Assembly: GCA_017629145.1 (NCBI GenBank)
Contig: JAGBXR010000036.1
Coordinates: 1-64,000 of the forward strand
Source: Alistipes sp.
GTDB taxonomy: Bacteria > Bacteroidota > Bacteroidia > Bacteroidales > Rikenellaceae
DNA: 64,000 nucleotides
Reading direction: 5' to 3'
Part shown: positions 42,121 to 50,818 of the stretch, one piece after another
How positions within the stretch are numbered: position 1 is the first letter of the stretch
Layout of the letters: each line of letters begins with the position of its first letter
Position numbers and translations under genes: made by a program
The notes under the pieces: generated by a model
Seen by the model: the letters and a program-made list of their open reading frames with translations, nothing else
What the model was told of the DNA's origin: nothing
Database searches by the model: none

Positions 42121-44435
42121 AGCTCGTAATCGATGGCCACGTCTGTCCGATTGTCGATAAGCGTGTGACGCTGCCCGACTACAGGGCCTCGAAGCTGCGC
42201 AGTGTCGAGGGGTGGCGTGAGGGTCGTAAGCTCAATGTAGGCGTGGCTTCGACACCACTAACCGACGCGCTCTTTCGTCACGCTGGCAACATTCTGCGTG
42301 GCGAGCTCTTCAACGACAGCTACCACTTCGCTACGCTCGAGGTCGATGGCGTGGTGGTCTACGATGGTGTGGTTACGCTCGAGGATGTGGAGCATAGCTC
42401 TGGGGGTACGATCTACCGCATAGCGATACGTTCGGGAGGTGCCGAGTGGGCCGATACGGCAGCCCTCAAGCGCCTCAACCAGACCGATATACGCTACAAT
42501 ACGACGATGACTCTTGCTGGTGTCGAGGCTTCGTGGAACAACTCTTCGGGTGTGGTGATGCTTCCTATGCTTCGCGACAGCTATCCCGAGGCGGCGCAGA
42601 CGGGGCAGTATACCGCGCAGCACACACTGATGCCCCACGACTACCACCCCTTCATCTCGGTGCCGACAATCCTGCGTAACATAGCTTCGGCCGAGGGTTA
42701 TACCATACATAGCAAGTTCCTCGGCACCACATTCGCCTCGCGTCTGATGATCAGCGGTGGCTATCCTACGGTGCGCACCGAGCAGGCCGAGAGTACGATG
42801 GGCTTCAAGGCGTTGCGCTCGAGGACGACAACAGCCGCGGCTGGCGAAGATGGCCGCGTGTATGCCTGGGAACCGATATTCGCGTCGAACGTCGGTGCTC
42901 TGGTCGATACGGTGAGCCCCACGACCCTCGACGAGAGCGGCAACCCTATGTGTGAGGCCTACTCCAACGGCGGATGTTTGACCTTCCACAGCGGCCGACC
43001 GAAGTTTACGCCAAAGCGCGAGGTGAGCGTAGCCTTCGATGTGCATCTGCGCTACACCACCGACTTTCAGATAGTCTCGTCGCAGAAGCTTCAGGGTTTC
43101 AATATCATACACCTCTCTCCCGGCTGCGAACTGCGCCTGCAACTTCACAACAACTACGTCAACCAGCGCAACCAGGTCTCGGGAGGTCGCACCTATCGCC
43201 TCTTCATCTTCGACTACGACCCCACGAAGAGCTACTCTATTACCGGAGGCAGTGCCATAACGGGTGCGGTGTCGACGGTGACAATGGAGGCACAGGCGCC
43301 GCCTATGGCAAAGCTCTATGTTAAGGGTAGTGCCGACTCCGTGTGGTCGCTATACAGCGGCGACTGGGCGCTCTATGATGCCCACGTTACGGGTGTGGGT
43401 CAGCGCGATGTCGAGATCACGGTGCGCACGCCGTTTATGAAGGCTACGCCCACCTCGCCCATAGCTTTCAACGATATATTCTTCGGTGGTGCGGCCGAGG
43501 GTCAGAGTCTGACACTCGCCTCGGGGTGCAGCATAACGCCCATATTCAGCGGTGCTCCGGGATATGGTCAAGCGGTGAGCTTTGCCGATGTTGCGAATGT
43601 CGATATCTCGCAACTCGAGCTGCTGGAGGCTATCGCCCATATGTTCAACCTGTGTGTCTACACCCACCGACCCACGAAGCGCATATTCATCGAGCCATAT
43701 GCCGATTTCTTCAGTGGCAAGGAGGTAGACTGGACACGCCGACAGCTCGACGACGGAGTGCTGCTCAACGAGGGCGCGGTATCGATCTTCGAGCATACGA
43801 CACTGGGCTATCAGCCAGCCGATGGCGTTACGGTACGCGAGATGGGCGATGCGGAGCTCGGCACGTGGAGCCGACACTGCACGAGCTATGGCGCGAAGCA
43901 GGGCGAGGAGAAGCTGCTCAACCCACTCTTTATGCCTACGCTCTCGCTCGCTGGCACCATCTCTTCAGCACCCTCGGCGCAGATTCTCACCGTAGGCGAC
44001 CGCGACGATGTCTACTCGAGCGATAACATCGAGCCGCGCGTAATCCTCTACTTCGGCCTCGTGCGATTGCCCGAGGGGGAGAGGTGGCTGGCATCATCGA
44101 CCCTCGGAGGCTATCCTCTCGGCGCGTTCCACAGTGCAGCGATGGGCCAGACGCTATGCTTCGAGGATAGGGATGGCTGCAAGGGTCTGCACGCCTACTA
44201 CGACCGCGAGATGGAGGAGCGCACCACACGCCTCGGCCTTATGTGCAAGGTGTGTATCTCGCCCGTAGAGTACCGCGATATGTTCGACCCCGATGGGCTG
44301 AAGGCCACGATACGTTCGCGTTTCAGGCTGCGTGTCGAGGGCAACACCTCGCTCTTCCGCCTCGAGAGCATCGAGGACTACAACCCCGAGACGTGTGTTG
44401 CGCGATGCACCTTCCGTCAGCTCCTCGAGGACTAA
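42114..44435 (+). CDS. Large phage-module structural protein (baseplate/tail hub-like, putative)
   Basis: 773 aa from the ATG at 42114, which overlaps the previous stop; the in-frame ATG at 42093 is less likely. The N-terminal KLVIDGHVCPIVDKRVTLPDY...GELFNDSYHFATLEVDG and the middle ISQLELLEAIAHMFNLCVYTHRPTKRIFIEPYADFF are beta-rich patterns reminiscent of Bacteroidales prophage tail/baseplate proteins. No enzymatic motif is seen. No coiled-coil tape measure is present nearby. Confidence 0.6.
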   Translation: MLKLVIDGHVCPIVDKRVTLPDYRASKLRSVEGWREGRKLNVGVASTPLTDALFRHAGNILRGELFNDSYHFATLEVDGVVVYDGVVTLEDVEHSSGGTIYRIAIRSGGAEWADTAALKRLNQTDIRYNTTMTLAGVEASWNNSSGVVMLPMLRDSYPEAAQTGQYTAQHTLMPHDYHPFISVPTILRNIASAEGYTIHSKFLGTTFASRLMISGGYPTVRTEQAESTMGFKALRSRTTTAAAGEDGRVYAWEPIFASNVGALVDTVSPTTLDESGNPMCEAYSNGGCLTFHSGRPKFTPKREVSVAFDVHLRYTTDFQIVSSQKLQGFNIIHLSPGCELRLQLHNNYVNQRNQVSGGRTYRLFIFDYDPTKSYSITGGSAITGAVSTVTMEAQAPPMAKLYVKGSADSVWSLYSGDWALYDAHVTGVGQRDVEITVRTPFMKATPTSPIAFNDIFFGGAAEGQSLTLASGCSITPIFSGAPGYGQAVSFADVANVDISQLELLEAIAHMFNLCVYTHRPTKRIFIEPYADFFSGKEVDWTRRQLDDGVLLNEGAVSIFEHTTLGYQPADGVTVREMGDAELGTWSRHCTSYGAKQGEEKLLNPLFMPTLSLAGTISSAPSAQILTVGDRDDVYSSDNIEPRVILYFGLVRLPEGERWLASSTLGGYPLGAFHSAAMGQTLCFEDRDGCKGLHAYYDREMEERTTRLGLMCKVCISPVEYRDMFDPDGLKATIRSRFRLRVEGNTSLFRLESIEDYNPETCVARCTFRQLLED

Positions 44436-44490
44436 TCGCGGAGTGCGCTATATCATATTTCTAACCCCTTAAAAACCACACTAACACACT

Positions 44491-45651
44491 ATGAGCCAGA
44501 GTGATTGGCAGGCGACCATTTCTCGCCCGCCCCGCCCCTCGCGGCGCTACGAACGCCTCCTCGGCACACTTCTCGACAGCAACTTCGTCGACATACGAAG
44601 CGTCGAGCGACAAGCCATACACCGCTACGTCGAGGCGCACACCGGACGATTTTGTGGTCGCTGCCACGCGATGGCATTAGCCGCAAACCATTTCAGTTGC
44701 TCCTACGAGAAGATTCGTGGAGCGGTATACACAATCGAAAAACAGAAAATGAGTAACAAGATGAACCCAGCAATCAAGATCAGAAACGAGGCCGAGTGCA
44801 CAACAATCGACATCGAGGGCACAATAGGCCTCTCGGAGCAGTGGCAGTTCGACAACCCCGAGAGCCGCGTGGCAACCTACGAGCGCTTCCGCGAAAGCGT
44901 TGCACGCATCAATGACATTAGCAACACGCACATCATAGTCAATATCCGCTCGACGGGTGGCGACGTGAACGATGCGCTGCTCATCTACGAGGCATTGCGC
45001 TCGACCGGAGCACACATCACCACGCGCTGCTACGGCTACACCGCCTCGGCCGCAACGATCGTGGCACAGGCAGCATCGGAGGGGTGCCGCGAGATGGCCT
45101 TCTCGTCGCTCTATCTCATCCACAACTCGTTGTGCTCGACCGAGGGTAACGCCGACGAGCTGCAGGCCGAGGTCGAGATGCTCCGACAGACCGACCAGCG
45201 ACTGGCCGAGATCTACGCCTCGCGCTCGGGACGCAACGTCGAGGATATCGCCGCACTTATGGCCGAGAACGGAGGTCGTGGCCGCTGGCTCTCGCCTGCC
45301 GAGGCTATGCACGAGGGACTCGTCGACCGCCTCATACCCTCATCTGCCGAGACGAGTGGTGGTGCTACGGTCTTTGCCAAGCGTGGTGTGAAGGCTCTGC
45401 TCCGCGCAATAGGCATCGAGAGCCGCGAAGGTGTGCCCAACGCCGCTGACGACATCAACTACGTGTCGCGCGAAAGGAGCGTGGAGAATGCTGCCGAGCT
45501 CTCGACAATAGCCTTCGAGGAGGGTCAGCTGAGCGCCTCGCCCACAAGTGCCGAGCTTCGCACGACGGAGGATCCCTCGCCTATGGAGCACTCGCTAAAC
45601 CCACGTGCCGATGCCTACGAACGCGATGCGCGCTCGATACGCGCTCGATAG
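44491..45651 (+). CDS. ClpP-like phage head maturation protease with N-terminal extension
   Basis: 386 aa. The protease domain starts near residue 87 (MSNKMNPAIKI). The catalytic serine is S186 in YTASAATIVAQAAS and the histidine H211 in LIHNSL; LSPAEAMHEGLVDRLI is typical of phage ClpP-type prohead proteases. The first 86 residues are an in-frame extension without homology that I recognise (CGRCHAMALAANHFSC inside). It is either a true fusion or a second gene read through, with translation of the protease starting at the internal ATG (44749). The leader contains CTAACCCCTT, also seen before the capsid gene. Confidence 0.8.
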   Translation: MSQSDWQATISRPPRPSRRYERLLGTLLDSNFVDIRSVERQAIHRYVEAHTGRFCGRCHAMALAANHFSCSYEKIRGAVYTIEKQKMSNKMNPAIKIRNEAECTTIDIEGTIGLSEQWQFDNPESRVATYERFRESVARINDISNTHIIVNIRSTGGDVNDALLIYEALRSTGAHITTRCYGYTASAATIVAQAASEGCREMAFSSLYLIHNSLCSTEGNADELQAEVEMLRQTDQRLAEIYASRSGRNVEDIAALMAENGGRGRWLSPAEAMHEGLVDRLIPSSAETSGGATVFAKRGVKALLRAIGIESREGVPNAADDINYVSRERSVENAAELSTIAFEEGQLSASPTSAELRTTEDPSPMEHSLNPRADAYERDARSIRAR

Positions 45652-45767
45652 GCAAAGACCCTTTCGGGGGTGTGACCATAGCTAAAACGCCCCTGAAGCA
45701 CCCTCATACAAACCCTAATACCCAACCCAGATCTAACCCCTTTTTCTAATATAAAACACTTAATTCT

Positions 45768-46730
45768 ATGGGACTTATCGAAAATCCAAAGACCTACACA
45801 GGTCGCGACCTTGAGACTATCTTCTTCCGCCCTATGTTTACGGGCGCTAACGCCGAGCAGCTCGGTATCCGTGTGCTCTACAATATGCCTATGCCCACGA
45901 CGCTCCAGCTCTGGAGTCCGCAGTCGGATGTGTTGCAGAGCTTCTCGTCGGGATGGACAGGCGGCGAGAGCGCAGAGCGCAAGCAGAAGCATATCGATAT
46001 GCACAAGGTGAAGGCCGAGGTGGGCTTCTCGGCAGCGGACTACTTCCAGCAGGTATACGAGCTCATCACCGCACGTGCCGATGTCAACTACGAGGATCTC
46101 ACAGGCACCGAGCTTGAGCAGGCCGAGACCGAGATGTTCCGCGCAGCAATCGCCGAGAGCTTGCGCGTGATGATGTGGATTGGCGACACTACGGCCAACC
46201 GCTACAACAAGTTCGACGGCTTCCTGACCCTTGCGTGCAAGTACCGCGATCTGGGTGCTATGCCCAAGGCCGACTTCTCGACGCTCACCCCATCTGTGGA
46301 GAATATCACCGATATCTTCAACGATATGTGGGCCAAGGCATCGCCTGCACTCAAGGCGCTCAAGGCCGATGGTAACCTCGCATATTTCGTGACGTCGGAT
46401 CTCTATGAGCTCTACGAGCTCTATCTCGACAAGATGGGCTGCGACAATGCCTACACCGACATCGTGTCGGGCCGTCGCGAGCTATCCTACCACGGCATCA
46501 AGATCGTCGATATGGGCGTGTCGCAGTATCTCACAACCAGCACCGCGACATACTGCGTGCTCACCGACCGCCGCAACCTCGTGATGGCGGTGAACACTGC
46601 CGACTACCCAGGCTCCGAGGTGCGTATGTGGTACAACCCCGACGAGATGGAGAACCGCCAGCGCGCCGTATTTCTCGTGGGCTGCGACATCCTCGATGAG
46701 GCGATGGTCGTATGTGCAAAGTTCAACTAA
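45768..46730 (+). CDS. Major capsid-like protein
   Basis: 320 aa. Placed between head protease and portal. It has an HK97-type arrangement: a helical N-terminus, then WTGGESAERKQKHIDMHKVKAEVGFSAADYFQQVYELI, and a beta-rich C-terminal half (FVTSDLYELYELYLDKMGC...GVSQYLTTSTATYCVLTDRRNLVMAVN). The fold call is from pattern and position, so it is moderate. A 116-bp gap upstream contains a CTAACCCCTTTTT leader. No clear scaffold gene is visible, but the upstream protease gene's C-terminal part (after residue ~290) is acidic and could serve as one. Confidence 0.7.
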   Translation: MGLIENPKTYTGRDLETIFFRPMFTGANAEQLGIRVLYNMPMPTTLQLWSPQSDVLQSFSSGWTGGESAERKQKHIDMHKVKAEVGFSAADYFQQVYELITARADVNYEDLTGTELEQAETEMFRAAIAESLRVMMWIGDTTANRYNKFDGFLTLACKYRDLGAMPKADFSTLTPSVENITDIFNDMWAKASPALKALKADGNLAYFVTSDLYELYELYLDKMGCDNAYTDIVSGRRELSYHGIKIVDMGVSQYLTTSTATYCVLTDRRNLVMAVNTADYPGSEVRMWYNPDEMENRQRAVFLVGCDILDEAMVVCAKFN

Positions 46731-46752
46731 CGCAGCTAAACCCCGTTAAGCT

Positions 46753-47979
46753 ATGTCTGACAGAAAGATTGCAACGCGCATAGCTGCCCCCGAAAACCGC
46801 GTCGAGCCTCTCTTGGGCTCGACAGCGGTGGCCGGTGCTGGCGACGAGAAGATATGGCGTTGGGGCGAGGACAATATGCTCCCCTATGCGCTCTCGTTGC
46901 TCGCACGCCGCTCGGTGGCACACCGACGCATTATCAACGACAAGGCCGACTATATCGCCGGCAAGGGTCTAACCTTCGACCCCACGATTCCGCTGCTCGA
47001 GACCATCGTGCGCCGTGCCAATGGCTCGGGCGACACACTGCGCAGCATCATCGCGCGTCTGGCCCTCGACGAGGCTATGTTCGGTAACGCCTTCCTCGAG
47101 GTGGTGACCGATGCCAAGCGCAGCTTCATCGCATTCTACCACATCGACGCCTCGACCTGCCGCCTCAAGCGCGATATGGAGCACGTCATACTCCACCACG
47201 ACTGGCGTGCATTCCGCTCCAGCGAGGCGCGCACACTGCCTCTCTATCCGCTCTTCGAGCCGCAGGAGGATGGCACACTCCGCACAGTGGTGCACTACAA
47301 GGACTATGAGCCGTTGTTCTCGCACTACGGCGTGGCACCCTACATCGCAGGTATCGATGCCGCAGCCATACTCTACAAGACCGACCGCTGGAACATCGCG
47401 CGTATCGACAACTCGTTCCAGTTCTCGGGTGTTATGCTCCTCGATGGCGCTATAGATAGCGAGAGTGAGGCTGACCGTCTGGTGCGTCTCGCCGAGGAGA
47501 AGTTCTCTGGAAACCCCGGACAGGTGCTCTTCGTGCTGCGTGACAAGTGCGATGGCGACAGCTCACGCTTCATACCTATTGATGCCTCGGCCGATGGCGA
47601 CTGGCCCAAGCTCCACACCCAGGCCGAGTCGGATCTGGTCATCGCCCACTCGTGGTTTCGCTCGTTGAGCGGTCTGGACTACTCGTCGGGCTTCTCCTCG
47701 GAGCGCATCCTCCACGAATACGACGTGGCGCTCAACACCGTGATCCTCTCGGAGCAGGAGCAGCTCCTCGAGCCTATACGCGACATTCTGCGCACGACGC
47801 TCGGCATCGATGCCTCGTCGCTCGAGATTGTCAACCGTCCGCCAACACGCTCCAAGCCTCTCTATATGCGTGTGTGGGAGGCGCGCAAGGCCGATGGCCT
47901 CGACTACGACGAGAGCGATCCCGAGCAGCAGCTCTTCCTCTCGCAGATTACAAAGTACAACATCCGCTCTTTGGAGTAA
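46753..47979 (+). CDS. Phage portal protein
   Basis: 408 aa. The N-terminal EKIWRWGEDNMLPYALSLLARRSVAHRRIINDKADYIAGKG, the central IARLALDEAMFGNAFLEVV and HIDASTCRL, and the C-terminal clip-like SDLVIAHSWFRSLSGLDY...EYDVALNTVI follow the portal plan of Caudovirales. The portal normally works with a terminase motor, but none is found here. It starts 22 nt after the capsid-like gene. Confidence 0.82.
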   Translation: MSDRKIATRIAAPENRVEPLLGSTAVAGAGDEKIWRWGEDNMLPYALSLLARRSVAHRRIINDKADYIAGKGLTFDPTIPLLETIVRRANGSGDTLRSIIARLALDEAMFGNAFLEVVTDAKRSFIAFYHIDASTCRLKRDMEHVILHHDWRAFRSSEARTLPLYPLFEPQEDGTLRTVVHYKDYEPLFSHYGVAPYIAGIDAAAILYKTDRWNIARIDNSFQFSGVMLLDGAIDSESEADRLVRLAEEKFSGNPGQVLFVLRDKCDGDSSRFIPIDASADGDWPKLHTQAESDLVIAHSWFRSLSGLDYSSGFSSERILHEYDVALNTVILSEQEQLLEPIRDILRTTLGIDASSLEIVNRPPTRSKPLYMRVWEARKADGLDYDESDPEQQLFLSQITKYNIRSLE

Positions 47980-47994
47980 CAACTACACGATACT

Positions 47995-48453
47995 ATGAAT
48001 ACGATAATCTCTGCCGACAAGGTCTACGCTCTGGCCTTCGCGGCACAGGAGCCCTACACCTCGGCGATAATTACCGATATGGATATCCTCGAGGCGCAAA
48101 CCCGCTACCTGCTACCCATCCTCGGTCAGAGGCTCCTCGAGGATCTGTGCGACGGTCTACACCCCTCGCTCAAGAACGATTATGTCGCTCCGGCACTTGC
48201 GGCATATGTGCGCTACCTCATCGAGCCGCTCCTCGACCTGCGCAGTACGGCGTGCCGTGGCGAGGGGTTGAGTACAGCCGCGAACGAGCGTGTCGCTATG
48301 AGTGTCGAGGCACTGCACCATAAGGCTGCAGCCCTGCGCCGCCGCCTCAGCGACTACCTCAACGCCAACTGCGATTCGTTCAATGAGTATGTGCCCGAGA
48401 ATAACCCTCTAAACCGCTGTCTTGTATATGGAAATATTGTGCAAACTTTTTAG
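47995..48453 (+). CDS. Head-tail connector-like protein
   Basis: 152 aa, helical. ISADKVYALAFAAQEPYTSAIITDMDILEAQTRYLLPILGQRLLEDL and the helical C-terminus match the DUF6712/gp6-type adaptor proteins that sit next to portals in Bacteroidales prophages (from memory, moderate). It is 16 nt behind the portal gene and overlaps the holin gene by 26 nt. Confidence 0.65.
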   Translation: MNTIISADKVYALAFAAQEPYTSAIITDMDILEAQTRYLLPILGQRLLEDLCDGLHPSLKNDYVAPALAAYVRYLIEPLLDLRSTACRGEGLSTAANERVAMSVEALHHKAAALRRRLSDYLNANCDSFNEYVPENNPLNRCLVYGNIVQTF

Positions 48454-48853
48454 TGGACTGCTTGCCGCCATCGCCGCGCTGCTCTGCCCCGTAGCAACGC
48501 TTGTTGGCGTGGCCTCGCTCTTCATCCTCATCGACTTCATCACGGGCATTGCCGCCTCGCATACTGTGGCGCGCCGCGAGGGTCGCAAATGGTGGTTCGA
48601 GAGTCGCAGAGCGTGGCGCACGGTGGCCAAGGCTGGCTTTGTGGCCATATCTATCGTTATGATGTGGCTTATCGACCACCACCTCCTCGAGTTTATGCAT
48701 CTTAACCTCGCCAACATCTTCACAGGCTTTGTCTGCGGTGTCGAGTTGTGGTCCTTCCTCGAGAATGCCGCGACCATAAGCCGCTCGCCACTCTTCGAGT
48801 GGATGGGCCGCTGGGTGAAACGCCGTATCGGAGAGGAGGTGGCCGATGAGTAG
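48428..48853 (+). CDS. Phage holin family protein
   Basis: 141 aa from the ATG at 48428. It has three hydrophobic helices (residues about 4-30, 58-80 and 85-105) and ends in basic residues. LFILIDFITGIAASHTVARREGRKWWFESRRAWRTVAKAG matches the toxin-secretion/phage-lysis holin family. It overlaps the previous gene by 26 nt and the next by 8 nt. Confidence 0.75.
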   Translation: MEILCKLFSGLLAAIAALLCPVATLVGVASLFILIDFITGIAASHTVARREGRKWWFESRRAWRTVAKAGFVAISIVMMWLIDHHLLEFMHLNLANIFTGFVCGVELWSFLENAATISRSPLFEWMGRWVKRRIGEEVADE

Positions 48854-49247
48854 AGGCCTGCGCAATTGCAACCCCGGCAACATACGCCTCTCGCGTGTGC
48901 GCTACCAGGGCGAGATACACCCCTCGAGGGATAGCGAGTTCAAGCAGTTCGCCTCGATGGGCTATGGCTACCGTGCCATCTTCGTTCTCCTCGATAGCTA
49001 TGCGCGCCGCCACAACCTGCGTACCATACGAGCGATGCTCGGCCGCTACGCCCCGCCCTCGGAGAACTTCACCGAGAGCTACATCCGCTTCGTCGCCAAG
49101 GCCTCGGGCATCGATGCCGATCGCACGCTCGACACACGCTCGGCACGGGATATGATAGCAATCGTGGCTGCCATATCCGAGATCGAGAATGGTGTGAAGC
49201 CTCGCCGCGACGAACTCGAGGAGGGGTGGCGACTCTTCGTGGGTTGA
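48846..49247 (+). CDS. P5-like structural/lytic protein
   Basis: 133 aa. GLRNCNPGNIRLSRVRYQGE... followed by GYGYRAIFVLLDSYARRHNLRTIRAMLGRYAPPSENFTESYIRFVAKASGI is the conserved NPGNIR pattern of P5-type virion proteins linked to peptidoglycan digestion in PRD1. It is the last gene of the module. Its start overlaps the holin stop. Confidence 0.75.
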   Translation: MSRGLRNCNPGNIRLSRVRYQGEIHPSRDSEFKQFASMGYGYRAIFVLLDSYARRHNLRTIRAMLGRYAPPSENFTESYIRFVAKASGIDADRTLDTRSARDMIAIVAAISEIENGVKPRRDELEEGWRLFVG

Positions 49248-49282
49248 TGCTCGGCGTTGGCGGTATTTGCGGAGTAAAACAA

Positions 49283-49314
49283 ATAGGACTGTCCTACGTG
49301 TAGGACAGTCCTAT
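49283..49314. terminator. Strong bidirectional terminator
   Basis: ATAGGACTGTCCTA and TAGGACAGTCCTAT form a perfect 14-bp stem around CGTG. On the minus strand it is followed by TTGTTTTAC. It separates the phage-derived module from the convergent lipoprotein gene. Confidence 0.85.
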
Positions 49315-49334
49315 GCTCTTTGGTGTAGGGCATA

Positions 49335-49592
49335 TCAACCTGCTTCTGGGCCATAGTCAGCCTCTGAGAGTCTGCCGAGCTCCTCAAGTGCTGCCTGCTG
49401 CTCAGCATCTGGAAGCAAGTAAATCTTCTCCATAAGGTAGATGTAGTCAGGATCGCCACTCTTCATAGCTTCGTATACCTGCACAGCGAGAGACTTCTCC
49501 TGAACATCCTGAGCCTCTTCGGCCTGCTTCTTCTCGCCACCGCAAGCAGCCATTACGCCTGCGAATGCCAAAAGTACTAATAACTTCTTCAT
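49335..49592 (-). CDS. Small lipoprotein
   Basis: 85 aa from the ATG at 49592. A signal peptide with lipobox (GVMAAC) precedes a helical, acidic stretch (EEAQDVQEKSLAVQVYEAMKSGDPDYIYLMEKIYLL). The family is not recognised. Monocistronic, with its own promoter (49688-49717) and terminator. Confidence 0.75.
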   Translation of the reverse strand: MKKLLVLLAFAGVMAACGGEKKQAEEAQDVQEKSLAVQVYEAMKSGDPDYIYLMEKIYLLPDAEQQAALEELGRLSEADYGPEAG

Positions 49593-49687
49593 AGCCAAAT
49601 AGTTTATTAGGTTAAAAGATATTTAGTGCGTGTTCTAGCCTATGATGTATCTATCGTATCGTAGGCCGATGAATATTTGGTGATATA

Positions 49688-49717
49688 CAAAGTTATGAAA
49701 AAAATCTGAATATCCAA
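49688..49717 (-). promoter_or_regulatory. Promoter of the small lipoprotein gene
   Basis: On the minus strand TTG (49717-49715), 19 nt, TAACTTTG (49695-49688). It is about 95 nt before the start codon. Confidence 0.65.
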
Positions 49718-49800
49718 CAATATGACCAGTTTTTTTTGTGTCTTGTGCCACGATGTGCTTGACCATTGAACTAATATTTGGATTATAGTAATATAACTAC

Positions 49801-49969
49801 GGACTCGAACTGCGTTCAGCAGAGCGAGAGCAGAGTGTTGATAGTATGTGTTCACCGAAGGTGAGCAAGTGGAACACTTGCCATAAGCCTCCCTTATCAA
49901 AGGGAGGTTTGGAGGGATTGTAAATATAAAGGAGTTGCGAAGCTCTGCTTCGCGAGCCCCTTTATACGC
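49801..49969. repeat. Multi-hairpin repeat, copy A
   Basis: Begins GGACTCGAACTGCGTTCAGC and ends CCCCTTTATACGC. It folds into successive hairpins: CTGC/GCAG, TCACC/GGTGA, GCAAGTG (here AGCAAGTG)/CACTTGC, CCTCCCTT/AAGGGAGG and GCGAAG/CTTCGC. Copies B and C (51788, 51958) keep the fold, while the fourth stem changes to CCCCCTTTG/CAAAGGGGG with paired substitutions. Confidence 0.75.
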
Positions 49970-49970
49970 A

Positions 49971-49999
49971 AAAAAGCGACCCTCAACAGGTCGCTTTTT
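49971..49999. terminator. Bidirectional terminator after repeat copy A
   Basis: AAAAAGCGACC and GGTCGCTTTTT form an 11-bp stem with a 7-nt loop. The U-run is present on both strands. Confidence 0.75.
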
Positions 50000-50000
50000 G

Positions 50001-50129
50001 TGCCACATCGTGCCAGACCATCGAACTTTCATTGAGGATTACTTCAAGATTTTAGACTTCATAGAGTGGCTCAAAGACTTTTATCCCGAAGAAGCAGAAT
50101 TTCTCAAAAAATAAATTCACTTTTTTAGT
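50001..50129 (+). pseudogene. Possible 3' remnant of an unidentified gene
   Basis: An open frame from the terminator to a TAG at 50127-50129 encodes CHIVPDHRTFIEDYF...DFYPEEAEFSQK, which looks protein-like but has no start. A related stretch (CHDVLDH, then stop) lies in the same sense near 49747-49770, so a gene end may have been duplicated around repeat A. Low confidence. Confidence 0.25.
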
Positions 50130-50158
50130 GAACTTTTAAAAAATAGCATTATCTTTGC
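50117..50158 (+). promoter_or_regulatory. Promoter and operator-like palindrome of higBA
   Basis: TTCACT and AGTGAA around five T (50117-50133) overlap the -33 region. TATCTTTG (50151-50158) is a perfect -7 element. This layout suits autorepression by the HigA antitoxin (inference). Confidence 0.6.
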
Positions 50159-50177
50159 AACACAAATATAGGTGATA

Positions 50178-50498
50178 ATGATTGTAAAATTTGACAAAGC
50201 GTATTTGTCTGAATTATACTATAATGGCAAATGTAGCGATAAGAAACATCGCTATCAGCCTGATATAGTGAAGCGATACAAACGAAGAATTGATACCTTG
50301 AATGACGCATCGTGCATCGAGGCATTGTATCACTTGAATTCATTGGAATACGAAGTATTATCTGGCGATAAGGAGGGCATATCTTCAATTCGAGTTAATG
50401 ATAAATATAGAATTGAATTTATTGTTTCACACGAAGAAGATGGTAAAGCATTGTTAACTATTTGCAACATTATTGAATTGTCAAACCACTACAAATAA
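50178..50498 (+). CDS. higB: HigB-like toxin (RelE/ParE superfamily)
   Basis: 106 aa from the ATG at 50178 (an in-frame GTG lies two codons upstream). YQPDIVKRYKRRIDTLNDASCIEALYHLNSLEYEVLSGDKEGISSIRVNDKYRIEF is the typical HigB/RelE fold with the basic R-x-N-D-K-Y-R-I active region; such toxins cut mRNA on the ribosome. Toxin before antitoxin with an 8-nt gap is the higBA order. Noticeably more A/T-rich than the core genes, suggesting transfer. Confidence 0.85.
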   Translation: MIVKFDKAYLSELYYNGKCSDKKHRYQPDIVKRYKRRIDTLNDASCIEALYHLNSLEYEVLSGDKEGISSIRVNDKYRIEFIVSHEEDGKALLTICNIIELSNHYK

Positions 50499-50506
50499 GA
50501 TAAGCT

Positions 50507-50818
50507 ATGGGAAATTTAGGTTATCCATACACTCCAACACACCCAGGAGAGGTAATAAAAGAGGAGATTGAATATAGAGGCATATCGCAGAAGGTGCTGT
50601 CACAGCAGCTGGGTGTGTCATACTCTATGTTGAATGAGATACTGAATGGTAAGCGCCCTGTTACAGAGACTCTTGCTCTCTGTTTTGAGGCTGCATTAGG
50701 CATTGAGGCTGAAATGCTTACCAATATGCAAACCAGATACAATATGCAAGCTGCACGCAAGGATAGTCGTTTGATGGCCCGACTGTCGGAAATCCGTAGG
50801 GTTGCAGCGATGTTATAA
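50507..50818 (+). CDS. higA: HigA-like antitoxin (XRE family)
   Basis: 103 aa. PTHPGEVIKEEIEYRGISQKVLSQQLGVSYSMLNEILNGKRPVTETLALCFEAALG is a clear HigA helix-turn-helix. It binds the toxin and represses the operon in known systems. It follows higB by 8 nt. Confidence 0.9.
   Translation: MGNLGYPYTPTHPGEVIKEEIEYRGISQKVLSQQLGVSYSMLNEILNGKRPVTETLALCFEAALGIEAEMLTNMQTRYNMQAARKDSRLMARLSEIRRVAAML

Noticed and set aside
49640..50032. 130-residue minus-strand ORF across repeat copy A
   Set aside because: It runs through a multi-hairpin repeat and a terminator, and the same repeat at 51788 and 51958 does not keep the frame in a conserved way.
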